Assembly (NCBI GenBank): GCA_965263335.1
Contig: CBDHHE010000003.1
Coordinates: forward strand, 200,921 to 264,920
From: Thermohalobaculum sp965263335
Lineage (GTDB): Bacteria; Pseudomonadota; Alphaproteobacteria; Rhodobacterales; Rhodobacteraceae
DNA length: 64,000 bases
Direction of reading: 5' to 3'
Below are positions 35,390 to 43,577 of the stretch, one piece after another. The notes under the pieces are model-generated. The model was not told the origin of the DNA and did no database searches. It was given only the letters and a program-made list of their open reading frames with translations. A program made the translations under genes and the position numbers. Within the stretch, counting starts at the first letter, position 1; the number at the start of each line of letters is the position of its first letter.

Positions 35390-36486
35390 GCACCGACGGA
35401 TCGAAGCCGTCGCCGCATGGCTGGCTCGCGCCGTCGGATCCTCGACTCGAGGATTGGGCCTTGGATGCGCTGTCGGCCGCCGACCGGGAAGACCTCCTTC
35501 GCGCGGCGGAGGCCGATCCGTCGCTCGCTGCGCAGCTCGAGCGGCTCCGTCCGCTAGCAGAGCCAGTCCGCGGGCAGATGGTCGACGATGCCCTCGCGGA
35601 ACTATCGGCGCCCGTCCCGGCGCCGGAGCCACTGCCGACCCCGGAAGTGCGGCGGCGTCTGGCGCCTCGTTGGGTCTACGCCATGGCCGCGGCGGCCGCG
35701 ATCGCTTCGCTGATTTTTGTGGTCCGATTGGGCCGCGAGCAGGTCGGTGCCCCGGTGGTCGTTCTCGATGGACCGGCTGCCGAAAGGGTCTTTGCCGCGG
35801 GCGACGTGGTTTCGATCGCGGTGCCGTCGGCGGCGGACGAGGGGGCGGCCCATCCGCAGCTCTTCGTGCGCGCGGGGACGGTAGTCCGACCGGTCGCCGT
35901 CGAGTGGGCGGTCGATGCCGATCGATTAACGGCGCGGGCGCCCGCGCACCACTTCAGTGGTGGTCACTTTGGTGACGTTGAGCTGTTGGTCGTGGCGGCG
36001 GGCACGCGACCGGATGCGATTCCCGAAGACGCAACGAAGCTCCCGTTTCGGGTCGCCATGCCGCAGTACGGTCTTCAAGGGGCCGTGGCCATGCGAAGCG
36101 CGTTACGGGGCCGCGAAGGCCTCGTCGGTGCGGCGGAGCTTCGCGTTCCGGCCGACGCGCGTGCGCTTCGGCTAACGCTTCGCCCCGAAGTCAAAGTTCG
36201 TTCCGGGGGTACGGTCTGCGTATTTCGCGACGATGCAGGGACGTTGCGGGGCCTCGATCCGACGTGCCGTCCGTTCGAAGGCGGCGTCCTACGGACGAAC
36301 ATCGACGTGACGTGGTTGGTCGAAGATTCATCAGCCGCCGCGGACGCCGCGCTCGTTTTGGCAATCGCACCTCAGTCTGCGTCGGCCGAGCAGGCGAGGG
36401 CGGTGATTCGCCAGCCGGAGCCTCACCCCATGTGGCAAGTCATCCGGGCGCGTCTTACCCGCGCCTCTTCTTCCGCATCTCCGTAA
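35386..36486 (+). CDS. Putative membrane anti-sigma factor
   Basis: A 366-residue protein. The cytosolic N-terminus (1-95) has DPRLEDWALDALSAADREDLLRAAEADPSLAAQLERL, which resembles the helical sigma-binding segment of RskA-type anti-sigma factors but without zinc ligands. One membrane helix lies at about 97-114 (WVYAMAAAAAIASLIFVV). The 250-residue periplasmic part is beta-rich and contains two cysteines spaced C-x15-C followed by R (VCVFRDDAG...PTCRPF) and a C-terminal MWQVIRARL. Overlap with the sigma gene and topology support the anti-sigma assignment, which is inference. The next gene encodes a paralogue. Confidence 0.7.
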   Translation: MSTDGSKPSPHGWLAPSDPRLEDWALDALSAADREDLLRAAEADPSLAAQLERLRPLAEPVRGQMVDDALAELSAPVPAPEPLPTPEVRRRLAPRWVYAMAAAAAIASLIFVVRLGREQVGAPVVVLDGPAAERVFAAGDVVSIAVPSAADEGAAHPQLFVRAGTVVRPVAVEWAVDADRLTARAPAHHFSGGHFGDVELLVVAAGTRPDAIPEDATKLPFRVAMPQYGLQGAVAMRSALRGREGLVGAAELRVPADARALRLTLRPEVKVRSGGTVCVFRDDAGTLRGLDPTCRPFEGGVLRTNIDVTWLVEDSSAAADAALVLAIAPQSASAEQARAVIRQPEPHPMWQVIRARLTRASSSASP

Positions 36487-36550
36487 CGAAGTCGCCTGTC
36501 CTTTGCTCAATATCCGTTCGTTCACGCGAACAGTCTGTTGGGAGAAGCGC

Positions 36551-37252
36551 GTGACGGACCCAACACAGGCTCCGGGAAATGCGTCTGCACAGCGAGCGTG
36601 GCTTCGTTCGCTCGACGACGCCATACGAGAGCGAATGGTGGAGGAAGCCATTGGCGCGCTGAGTAATCCTCCGCGTGGGGTCCGGCCAAGGTGGGGCCGC
36701 GGCCGGCGTGGCCTCATCTTCGGGGTAGCCGTCGCGCTGATCATCGCTGGCGTCGGATATGGGCGCAGCCAACATCCGACGTCGGGCCGCGCGCAGTCGA
36801 ATGAGATTCAGAACGCCGTGGCCTCCCTGTCGCTCACCTTCAGTTCGAGCGCCGGCCAGCCAGCGACGATCGAACTTTCGCCCTCGACGAGCACGCTTCA
36901 GCTCCGACTAGAGTCGGCAGCGCATGGTGCCGCTCGCGTGTCGGTGTGCTCGTTTTTCGAGCGGGTCGACAAATTGATGGCGGCCGACGGCCGCTGCCGG
37001 ACGCTCGACGGCCCGGATCTGCAGCTGGCGATCGCCGTAGGGCATGCGCGCACGCAGCGAGAAACGTTGGTCGTGGTTGTCGGACCATCCTGGTCATCGG
37101 TCTCGTCAAGCCGATCGGCTGTGCTGTCGAGGCCCGCACGGGGCTCATCGTCGTCGCCGGCGATCAACCTGCAGGACGCCATCCGAGTCGCGCAAACGCC
37201 CGCGGCGTTTCCTGATTGGCAGGTGATGCGGATTCGCGTTGTCCGGCCATAG
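36551..37252 (+). CDS. Single-pass membrane protein, paralogue of the putative anti-sigma factor
   Basis: Start at the GTG at 36551, with GGAGAAG just upstream; 233 residues. The layout repeats that of the preceding gene in shorter form: cytosolic N-terminus with AIRERMVEEAIGALSNPP (compare VDDALAELSAPVP), one helix at about 54-72 (GLIFGVAVALIIAGVGYG), then a periplasmic domain with C-x15-C followed by R (VCSFFERVD...DGRCRTL) and the terminal DWQVMRIRVVRP. I infer duplication and divergence. It may be a second sensor or an accessory anti-sigma factor. It ends the rightward run and is convergent with the Cys-rich lipoprotein gene. Confidence 0.65.
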   Translation: MTDPTQAPGNASAQRAWLRSLDDAIRERMVEEAIGALSNPPRGVRPRWGRGRRGLIFGVAVALIIAGVGYGRSQHPTSGRAQSNEIQNAVASLSLTFSSSAGQPATIELSPSTSTLQLRLESAAHGAARVSVCSFFERVDKLMAADGRCRTLDGPDLQLAIAVGHARTQRETLVVVVGPSWSSVSSSRSAVLSRPARGSSSSPAINLQDAIRVAQTPAAFPDWQVMRIRVVRP

Positions 37253-37294
37253 GTCACGCCGCGTGGGCGCGATGTGCACGCCACGCACGCCTGT

Positions 37295-37387
37295 GAACGC
37301 TCAACGGTTCGGCGAGATGGACACCGCTCTCTTGAATTCTGCGAACGCTCAACGGGTTGGCGAGGTGGAGACGGCCATCTTGAATTC
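37295..37387. repeat. Two-copy direct repeat (48-bp period) spanning a stop codon
   Basis: Copy A (37343-37387) includes the last codons and stop (TCA at 37349-37351) of the Cys-rich lipoprotein gene. Copy B (37295-37339) lies downstream of the stop and repeats it, including GAACGCTCAACGG and CTTGAATTC. Copies are about 80-85% identical by eye, so this is an old duplication. Confidence 0.85.
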
Positions 37388-38887
37388 GCCGGCCGGGCAG
37401 AGGACATCGAGAATCACCGGCAGTGGGGTTTGCGCATTGTTGAGCACCCGGCCCCGGCGGGTGACCCAGTCGCCCGCAACAACCGTGGCGGGCACTACCG
37501 AACATAGCAGCGTCGCGTCGCCGGCCCGCAGCACCGAAACCCCGCTCGCCATGTTGACCCGAGTGAGAACGCGAGACGTGTACTCGATATCGAGGCGACC
37601 ACCTGGGGGGATGGTGACCTCGTACGCGTGACGCTGGTCTTCGCAGAAGTTTCCGGACACGCCGCAAAGGAGGTTGCAAACGGGGTCGCCGGGGACAGGT
37701 GTTGCATTTTGCGGCTCGACGGCGCCAGTGTTGTAAGTTCCGTTCAGAGTCTCGATTTCGATGGGGCCCTCGACGTCGAGAACGCCGCCCTGCTCGATCA
37801 CGAACTCCGACGGGTTGGCGCACATCAAGCGCTTACCGCGCCCGATGTCCACGCGCAGAAGGTTCGACGTGGGCGGAGGGATGAATAGGTTGCCGCTGTC
37901 GGGCAGGACTTCGTCTCGGAAATTCCTAAACGTCGTCCGGACGCTCGTATTGCGGGCGCTGTAGTTTAGGCGGGCCACCGCACGCTGATTGGCCGCCAGG
38001 TTCGGGATGTCGAAGCGCAGCTCGCCGGCGGATAGCGCGGTGGCGGTGCGGACGAGGGTCGCCGTCTCGACAGCAACGCCGCAGGCGTCGAAGTCGACGG
38101 GGAAGACGTCGCATGCCGGCGGGGGCACCGAGTTGGGTTGGCACTGGACGATCGGACCGCACGTGCCATCGACACACGCCTGCGTGTTGTTGCAGACGCG
38201 CCCGCACCCGCCGCAGTTGAAGATGTCGTTCAAGACGTCCACGCAGCCCGCTCCGGGGCACAGCGCCGTACCCTCTGGGCACTCGCACATGCCATCGCTG
38301 CAGACTTCGTTGGCCTGCTGGCAGCCCATGCCGCATTGGCCACAGTCGGACACGGCGGTCGACGTATCGACACAGCCGCCCGCGCAAGCCGTCAACGGGG
38401 CGGTGCAGGTGCAAGTGCCTTCCATGCAGGTCTCATTGCGGGCACAGACTTGCCCGCAGTCTCCGCAGTGGTCGGCGTCCGCGAGGACGTTCACGCAGGT
38501 GCCGTCGCATGCCGTGAGGCCTGCGGCGCACTGCGTGACGCATTGTCCGCTCGTGCAGATGAGGCCGGTTTCGCAGGCCTGACCACAGTCGCCGCAATGG
38601 CGCGCGTCGGTGAGCGGATCGACGCAGTCGCTGCTGCACAAGGTCTGGCCGGCGGGGCACGTCTGCGTGCAGGCCCCCATGACGCATCGTTCGCCCGTGG
38701 CGCATGCGTTGTCGCAGGCGCCGCAGTTGAGCGGATCACGGTCCGTGGTCACGCACCGCGAGCCGCAGAGTTCGGATTGGGAATCACAGTTGAGCCCCGT
38801 TTCTTCGGGGCAGCCCAGCAGAAAGCTGCTCAGAAGCAGCGATACACACAAAATCAGGGACTTAGCATATAAGGGGGAAACTGACAC
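37349..38887 (-). CDS. Cys-rich Stig1-like repeat lipoprotein
   Basis: The 512-residue protein has a lipoprotein signal (SLILCVSLLLSSFLLGC). Residues about 30-245 contain six imperfect repeats of about 36 residues with the pattern LC...CVD...D..NCG.CG..C..G..C..G.C (for example SDCVDPLTDARHCGDCGQAC), the Stig1-like/MXAN-type modules frequent in Myxococcota surface lipoproteins. Residues about 250-512 form a beta-rich domain with several more cysteines. Likely outer-membrane anchored and disulfide-bonded. Its 3' end is duplicated downstream (37295-37339). Confidence 0.85.
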   Translation of the reverse strand: MSVSPLYAKSLILCVSLLLSSFLLGCPEETGLNCDSQSELCGSRCVTTDRDPLNCGACDNACATGERCVMGACTQTCPAGQTLCSSDCVDPLTDARHCGDCGQACETGLICTSGQCVTQCAAGLTACDGTCVNVLADADHCGDCGQVCARNETCMEGTCTCTAPLTACAGGCVDTSTAVSDCGQCGMGCQQANEVCSDGMCECPEGTALCPGAGCVDVLNDIFNCGGCGRVCNNTQACVDGTCGPIVQCQPNSVPPPACDVFPVDFDACGVAVETATLVRTATALSAGELRFDIPNLAANQRAVARLNYSARNTSVRTTFRNFRDEVLPDSGNLFIPPPTSNLLRVDIGRGKRLMCANPSEFVIEQGGVLDVEGPIEIETLNGTYNTGAVEPQNATPVPGDPVCNLLCGVSGNFCEDQRHAYEVTIPPGGRLDIEYTSRVLTRVNMASGVSVLRAGDATLLCSVVPATVVAGDWVTRRGRVLNNAQTPLPVILDVLCPAGEFKMAVSTSPTR

Positions 38888-39075
38888 AGCTGTCCATATG
38901 CGCCGACTTGCCGATTTCTTACGAGGGTCGATGCGGATTTTTTCTCGGACCGAGACGTCGGCGTTTATCTCCGTTACGCGTAGCCCAAGGCGGACATCGC
39001 CCAGTGCTGTACGCGCATCCCAACGCAGTGGGCCCTGTTGTTCGCGGCTTCGCGCGGGCGGTCGCGGTCGGCGGT

Positions 39076-39747
39076 CTACCTTCGCTGTCGGGCCCAGCTA
39101 AGAACGTTGGGCAGCGCCGCACCCGCGATAATGACGGCGAGGAACACGGCGACCAGCGCCGCTCGACTACCGAGCGTCGTTTCAAGCGAACGATTAAGGG
39201 CGCCCTTATGGATTAGCGAGAACATGAAAAACGCGCCGAGCGCGATGGCGGCGCCAACGGTCGAGCGAATCACCGCGTCTTTGACCGTGTGTTCAGGCGC
39301 GAGGTCGATGCCGAGTTGTTCGGCCAACGCTTCGAGGTCGGTGCGGAACGTTGCATGGCTTAGCGGACGCGCATTGCGGCCGGAAAGGCCCCGCAGATCG
39401 GGCGGGAGCGCTTCGGGCGGCGGCATTTGCGCACCGTCGACCATGATCGGCGCAAGGTTGAGGCTGCTGGCCTCCGCCTCCGTGAGCGCGGCCCGGATCT
39501 CCAATCGAACGGGGTCCCGTTCGTCGTGAATGCGCTCGCCTGCCGACCACGCTTCGCCCATGAGGGCAAGACAGATGTCGGCCTCTCTGAGTTCCCGAAG
39601 CATCTCTTCCTCGAACTCGGCCCCGGGCGCGATCGACTCGACATCGATAAACACCGTGTCGACATTCTTGGCTTCCCGCAGAATGTCCGACAGGCGACCG
39701 GCCAGATGCCGGGTGTCACTGCGTCGGTAGCTAATGAAAATCTTCAT
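39076..39747 (-). CDS. TIR-domain protein with two C-terminal membrane helices
   Basis: The ATG at 39747 begins the TIR domain directly (MKIFISYRRSDTRHLAGRL); 223 residues. TIR features: FISYRRSD box 1, VFIDVESIAPGAEFEEEMLRELREADICLALMGEAW, and a Glu in DPVRLEIRAALTEA at the position of the NADase glutamate. Residues about 160-223 hold two hydrophobic helices (VGAAIALGAFFMFSLIH and ALVAVFLAVIIAGAAL) ending in a basic tail. Bacterial TIR domains often cleave NAD in antiphage defence or make signalling nucleotides; a membrane TIR with no adjacent sensor is less typical. Its upstream leader is a 7-copy tandem repeat. Confidence 0.85.
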   Translation of the reverse strand: MKIFISYRRSDTRHLAGRLSDILREAKNVDTVFIDVESIAPGAEFEEEMLRELREADICLALMGEAWSAGERIHDERDPVRLEIRAALTEAEASSLNLAPIMVDGAQMPPPEALPPDLRGLSGRNARPLSHATFRTDLEALAEQLGIDLAPEHTVKDAVIRSTVGAAIALGAFFMFSLIHKGALNRSLETTLGSRAALVAVFLAVIIAGAALPNVLSWARQRR

Positions 39748-39765
39748 GAAGATGCCCCCCCGCGC

Positions 39766-39954
39766 AGCGCGTCCTCGCGCGGTCACCTGCCCAGCGCGTC
39801 CTCGCGCGGTCACCTGCCCAGCGCGTCCTCGCGCGGTCACCTGCCCAGCGCGTCCTCGCGCGGTCACCTGCCCAGCGCGTCCTCGCGCGGTCACCTGCCC
39901 AGCGCGTCCTCGCGCGGTCACCTGCCCAGCGCGTCCTCGCGCGGTCATCTGCCC
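39766..39954. repeat. Tandem repeat, 7 copies of a 27-bp unit, upstream of the TIR gene
   Basis: Seven 27-bp units start at 39766 and every 27 bp to 39928; six are identical over the core CGCGCGGTCACCTGCCC and the last has T for C. The last unit contains the stop codon (TCA 39945-39947, TGA on the minus strand) of the upstream lipoprotein gene, so the array copies that gene's final codons and stop. It ends 18 bp before the TIR start codon. Because 27 is a multiple of 3, long frames run through it on both strands. Confidence 0.95.
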
Positions 39955-40793
39955 AAAATCCCCGCGCGACGTAAATGCAGCATCGGATCGATCTTGCTGG
40001 GGATCATCTGGGACACCTGCGATGACCGTCGCGCGCTTCGGTCCACAGCCAGCTCTTCCGGTGCGTGCCGAAACTCGTAAATCAATGCGTCGACGCCGAA
40101 GTCTTCCGTGAACGGCATATGGGCCACGCAGCCGAGCAGCCGAGTGCCGCCGCGTTTGAGCCAATCTTCGGCGACCGCTTCGCCGATGGCATCGGCGGTG
40201 GCGTCGACCGGCTCCCGCGAGACCGTAAACACAAGCACTCGATAGTAGCCCACCGGCGCGATGAAAAGGCTCTTGAGGAAGTCGATGAGATTGAACCGCT
40301 CCTCGAGACCGGCCGGAACGAACCGGTCGCGCGGGGGATACGGCGTGCCGTCCTTGCGGATCCGCTCCATTCGGGTGACCAAGGTAAAGCCGACGGTTTG
40401 GTCGCGCCGACGCAGGCGAAAGTAGGAGCGCTCGGAGTAGCCCGCGGCCATCAATAGCGCGTCGAGTTCGTTGGCCGCGTGTCGGAGCCGGCTGTCGGTC
40501 TGCGCGCGCGCCCGCTGTAACGTGCCGAGCGGGAGCGCCATGCGCGCCGACGGACGAGGGATGGGCCACGGGAAGTCGGGCAGCGCACCCTCGGTGCACC
40601 CCGGTTCGATGCCCGGCATGAACCGCCCTCGAGCGGCGGCAAGGGTTGGCTCGGGCGATCGTCTCGACTCGATAGCGCCTGACGGTCCCGCGTCCGACCG
40701 CTTTGATGTCTTCGCGCTAGGCGCCTGACCCGCGCACCCGCCGAGCCCTGTGCTCGCCACCACGATCAACCAGGCGGTCCATCGAACCTGCAC
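39945..40793 (-). CDS. Lipoprotein of unknown function
   Basis: The 282-residue product has a clear lipoprotein signal (AWLIVVASTGLGGC, Cys20). A disordered stretch follows to about residue 65, then a globular domain with GTLQRARAQTDSRLRHAANELDALLMAAGYSERSYF and YYRVLVFTVSREPVDATADAIGEAVAEDWL. I do not recognise the family. The stop lies in the last unit of the 27-bp array, and the TIR gene follows on the same strand, so the two may be co-transcribed through the array. Confidence 0.7.
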   Translation of the reverse strand: MQVRWTAWLIVVASTGLGGCAGQAPSAKTSKRSDAGPSGAIESRRSPEPTLAAARGRFMPGIEPGCTEGALPDFPWPIPRPSARMALPLGTLQRARAQTDSRLRHAANELDALLMAAGYSERSYFRLRRRDQTVGFTLVTRMERIRKDGTPYPPRDRFVPAGLEERFNLIDFLKSLFIAPVGYYRVLVFTVSREPVDATADAIGEAVAEDWLKRGGTRLLGCVAHMPFTEDFGVDALIYEFRHAPEELAVDRSARRSSQVSQMIPSKIDPMLHLRRAGILGR

Positions 40794-40843
40794 GAGGCGG
40801 AGTCTGCCACGACTCCACCGGACACGCCCATAACGAACTCGCG

Positions 40844-41875
40844 TTACTGCACGCGCAGGTCAAATGTGACCGTCGACGTCTCCCCGCGAGTGAACTCGAC
40901 GTTCGCGACGGTCGTGGACGTGAGCACCAACCCCGCGAAGCCCCGAAGACTCACGCTGACCCGGAACCGCAGCTGACTCGGGTCCTCTGACGTGTTGATG
41001 CCGCGCTCGAGGAGCGTGCCGGCGTCACACGCGGCGGTCGCGGTCCGAATAGAAATCTGTTCGTTGAGGGCCTGCTGCTGAAAGAGCTCGAAGTCCAGCG
41101 ATTGGCCGCCGACGCTCGCGCAGACATCGGCCGGCACGTCATCGTTGATCGTCCAGTCGATGCGAAGACTCGATGGGGCTGGTCGGATCAGCGGAAAACT
41201 GAACAGGTCTTGGGTTCGCTGGCCGGGACTGACCCGGAAGTCTCGTTGGACCGCGCCATTGGGCAGGGGAATCCGATCGGCATCCAACAACCGAAACAGC
41301 AGGCCGTAGTCGCCGCGGAGGATGTCCACGCTTTCGAATCGGCCCACATCGCACGGCAAGTCCGCCTGCACCACCGCAATGGAGCCGGGTTGGCTTTCGA
41401 TGACCACGCGATCAGCACCGAAGACGGCACATTGCGAATCTGCCGGCTCGCCCGCGAGCACCCACCGGATGTCGAGATCGCCTCGATTGAGCCCCGACTG
41501 ATCGATGATGAAATCGTGCTGATAGGACACCGGCATGTCGCCGAGATCGACGTTGGCGAAATGCTCCCGAAGCACCGCGTCACCGATACCGAGCAGCCGG
41601 ATGACGATCGGATAACGGCCGGCCGGTAAACCGGTGAAGACGCTTTGGGGCTCGGTGAAGCCATCGCAGGGGACCCGACGCGGTTCCCCGCCGACCGATA
41701 CCTGTACCGTCTCGATCTGAGCTTCACTGCAGCTGAGGGGCGTGCCGTCAATTCGCTGGACCGACCAGCTCACCAGAATCTGAGATGTCACCGCCGGTGG
41801 GGAGATGACTTCCGTAAACGAGTCGCCGCCGCAGGCGGTGATCGAGAGCAGCACGAGGGCTGTCCGCAGCCGCAT
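40844..41875 (-). CDS. Lipoprotein with three repeated beta-sandwich-like units
   Basis: The 343-residue protein has a lipoprotein signal (TALVLLSITACGG). Three similar units begin at about residues 34 (ILVSWSVQRIDGTPLSC), 140 (LDIRWVLAGEPADSQC) and 240 (LRIDWTINDDVPADVC), each a strand with W followed by a cysteine and ending in a F-D/V-G...R-rich strand. They look like repeated Ig-like domains. Function unknown. It is followed on the same strand by the 39945-40793 lipoprotein gene and lies 9 bp downstream of the SGNH hydrolase gene. Confidence 0.7.
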   Translation of the reverse strand: MRLRTALVLLSITACGGDSFTEVISPPAVTSQILVSWSVQRIDGTPLSCSEAQIETVQVSVGGEPRRVPCDGFTEPQSVFTGLPAGRYPIVIRLLGIGDAVLREHFANVDLGDMPVSYQHDFIIDQSGLNRGDLDIRWVLAGEPADSQCAVFGADRVVIESQPGSIAVVQADLPCDVGRFESVDILRGDYGLLFRLLDADRIPLPNGAVQRDFRVSPGQRTQDLFSFPLIRPAPSSLRIDWTINDDVPADVCASVGGQSLDFELFQQQALNEQISIRTATAACDAGTLLERGINTSEDPSQLRFRVSVSLRGFAGLVLTSTTVANVEFTRGETSTVTFDLRVQ

Positions 41876-41884
41876 GTATTAATG

Positions 41885-43570
41885 CTACCTCGGAACGACG
41901 TCGTCGGGTGCGATATCGTCATCGGGGGGCGGAACGAGAACCGCCAAGCCCGCATCGAGCGCGGCCTCGAACGTTGCGGCCGGGGGGCCCGCGTCGAGCA
42001 GGCGCGCATCGAGCGCCTTGCGCAGTGGATCCGCCCGCTTATTGGCTTGCAGAAGCACGGACGGTCCCTTGCGCCGCACCCAGCCGTTCGATCCCCAGGG
42101 CCCTGTGTTTGCGGCCGGCTCACCCAGCGCTTCGATCAGCGCGGGGTCTGTCGCGTGTTGGGAGGGGTCGTCCCAGGGTCGGTACAAGAAAAGTCCGGCG
42201 CTCTTACTGCCGACTGCGAGCGCCGAAAGGGCGCCGCGCCCCGCACCGGCGTACGCCACCGAAGCGACGGGAAGGTGCTGCTTAAGATCATGCGGGAGCT
42301 CATCGCGAAGGATGGCCGCGTAGGGGCCCACGTAAGCGGTCTCGTGGGCGTTCTCCGGAACTACGAGCACCACCTGCAGCGCCTGCGCCCAGGTTTGCAG
42401 CCGGCGATGGGGAAAGTTGGGCCAGGTGCCCCACTCGTCGGCATCCGGCAGCAGCACCACCGCCGGCCGCGGCGCGGTGAGCCCTTGGGGGACATACGCC
42501 GTGTACCAAATCTTCTTGCCGTTGCTCGTCGGCGACTCGAACCCATGGCGCTGCGCGGAGGCTTGCTTCTTGGACTTGGGCTCGAGTCGATATCGACGCT
42601 CGACGTGCTGCATGACCTGCTCGATGACGAAGCGCGCGCCGAGGCGGGTGTAGTGCACGCCGTCGCTGGTTCGCATCAAACCGCGCTTGCCCTTGAACTT
42701 GATCGTCGTTCGGTACTCCCCTTCCGGGGTGCTCGCCATGTTGTACGTGGGCACGAACAGCATGCCGGCCTTTTCGGTGGCCGCCTTCATCACGCGATTG
42801 AGGCGTCGCATTTTCTTCGAGAAGGCCGGGCTGCGCATGATCGGCATGCCGATCATCACTGTATCGGCGCCGTACTCTTTACCGATGTCGATGATTTCGG
42901 TGACGCGCTCCGCATATTTGTCGTCCCACTCGGCGGTTCCGTACTCGACGCGCTCGTACTCACCGTCGGGAATCGGCTGCGCGTCGTTGCCGCCGAAGTT
43001 GCAGATGATCAGATCGGGCTTGAACGGCTTCGCGAGCGAATGGAGTTTCTCGGGCCAGTTCATGAAGTCCGGCCGGCTCAACCCCGTCGCGAGTTGTCCG
43101 TATCGCTTGACCTTGACCTGGTCGTAGGCGCGCGGGAGCAACTTTTCGAGCTCGACACCGATGGCAAACTGAATCGATGACGCGCCGATGATCAGCACGC
43201 GCCGCGGCCGGCGGCCGGTCGTGTGGGCCATGTCGCTCGGTAGCTCGATCGCTTCGAGACCATCGCCGCCATCGCCGTCCGGGCTTTCGGTCGACACGAG
43301 TACGGTGTAGGGCGCGTTGACGGCCGTTCGAAGTTCGCCGAGGTGAGCGCGGACCTTTGATACGCCGATCGCGTCGGCAAATCGCATGGCGGCGGTGACG
43401 CCTTCGCGCAACCACGCCTGGTCACGCAGCAGCTCGCTTTTGTCGATTTCGTCGCGGACGGCCTTGGCCTGGTAGAGGCTCAACAGCAGGATGAGTCCCC
43501 ATAACGTCAGGACGATCGGAAGGGCGGGGGACCACCGGGCAGCGCGGACGGAGGGCTGATTCTTGGTCAC
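41885..43570 (-). CDS. Membrane-anchored SGNH hydrolase (DUF459-like), O-acetylation partner
   Basis: The 561-residue protein has an N-terminal membrane anchor (LPIVLTLWGLILLLSLYQA) and an SGNH domain at about 120-320: block I IIGASSIQ, block III NFGGNDAQ, and block V SDGVHYTRLG carrying the Asp-His pair. Residues about 350-561 add a second domain shaped like an alpha/beta hydrolase (PAVVLLPDADEWGTWP...VASVAYAGAGRGALSALAVG), but the usual nucleophile elbow GxSxG reads GAGRG, so it is probably inactive. The start is 7 bp after the MBOAT stop; such pairs transfer acetyl groups onto exopolysaccharides. Confidence 0.85.
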   Translation of the reverse strand: MTKNQPSVRAARWSPALPIVLTLWGLILLLSLYQAKAVRDEIDKSELLRDQAWLREGVTAAMRFADAIGVSKVRAHLGELRTAVNAPYTVLVSTESPDGDGGDGLEAIELPSDMAHTTGRRPRRVLIIGASSIQFAIGVELEKLLPRAYDQVKVKRYGQLATGLSRPDFMNWPEKLHSLAKPFKPDLIICNFGGNDAQPIPDGEYERVEYGTAEWDDKYAERVTEIIDIGKEYGADTVMIGMPIMRSPAFSKKMRRLNRVMKAATEKAGMLFVPTYNMASTPEGEYRTTIKFKGKRGLMRTSDGVHYTRLGARFVIEQVMQHVERRYRLEPKSKKQASAQRHGFESPTSNGKKIWYTAYVPQGLTAPRPAVVLLPDADEWGTWPNFPHRRLQTWAQALQVVLVVPENAHETAYVGPYAAILRDELPHDLKQHLPVASVAYAGAGRGALSALAVGSKSAGLFLYRPWDDPSQHATDPALIEALGEPAANTGPWGSNGWVRRKGPSVLLQANKRADPLRKALDARLLDAGPPAATFEAALDAGLAVLVPPPDDDIAPDDVVPR

Positions 43571-43577
43571 GGTCGCC

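Noticed and set aside
39748..40599. In-frame N-terminal extension of the TIR protein through the repeat array
   Set aside because: The extension translates the 27-bp repeat as a 9-residue repeat and then the wrong frame of the upstream lipoprotein gene; the TIR domain starts exactly at the ATG at 39747.
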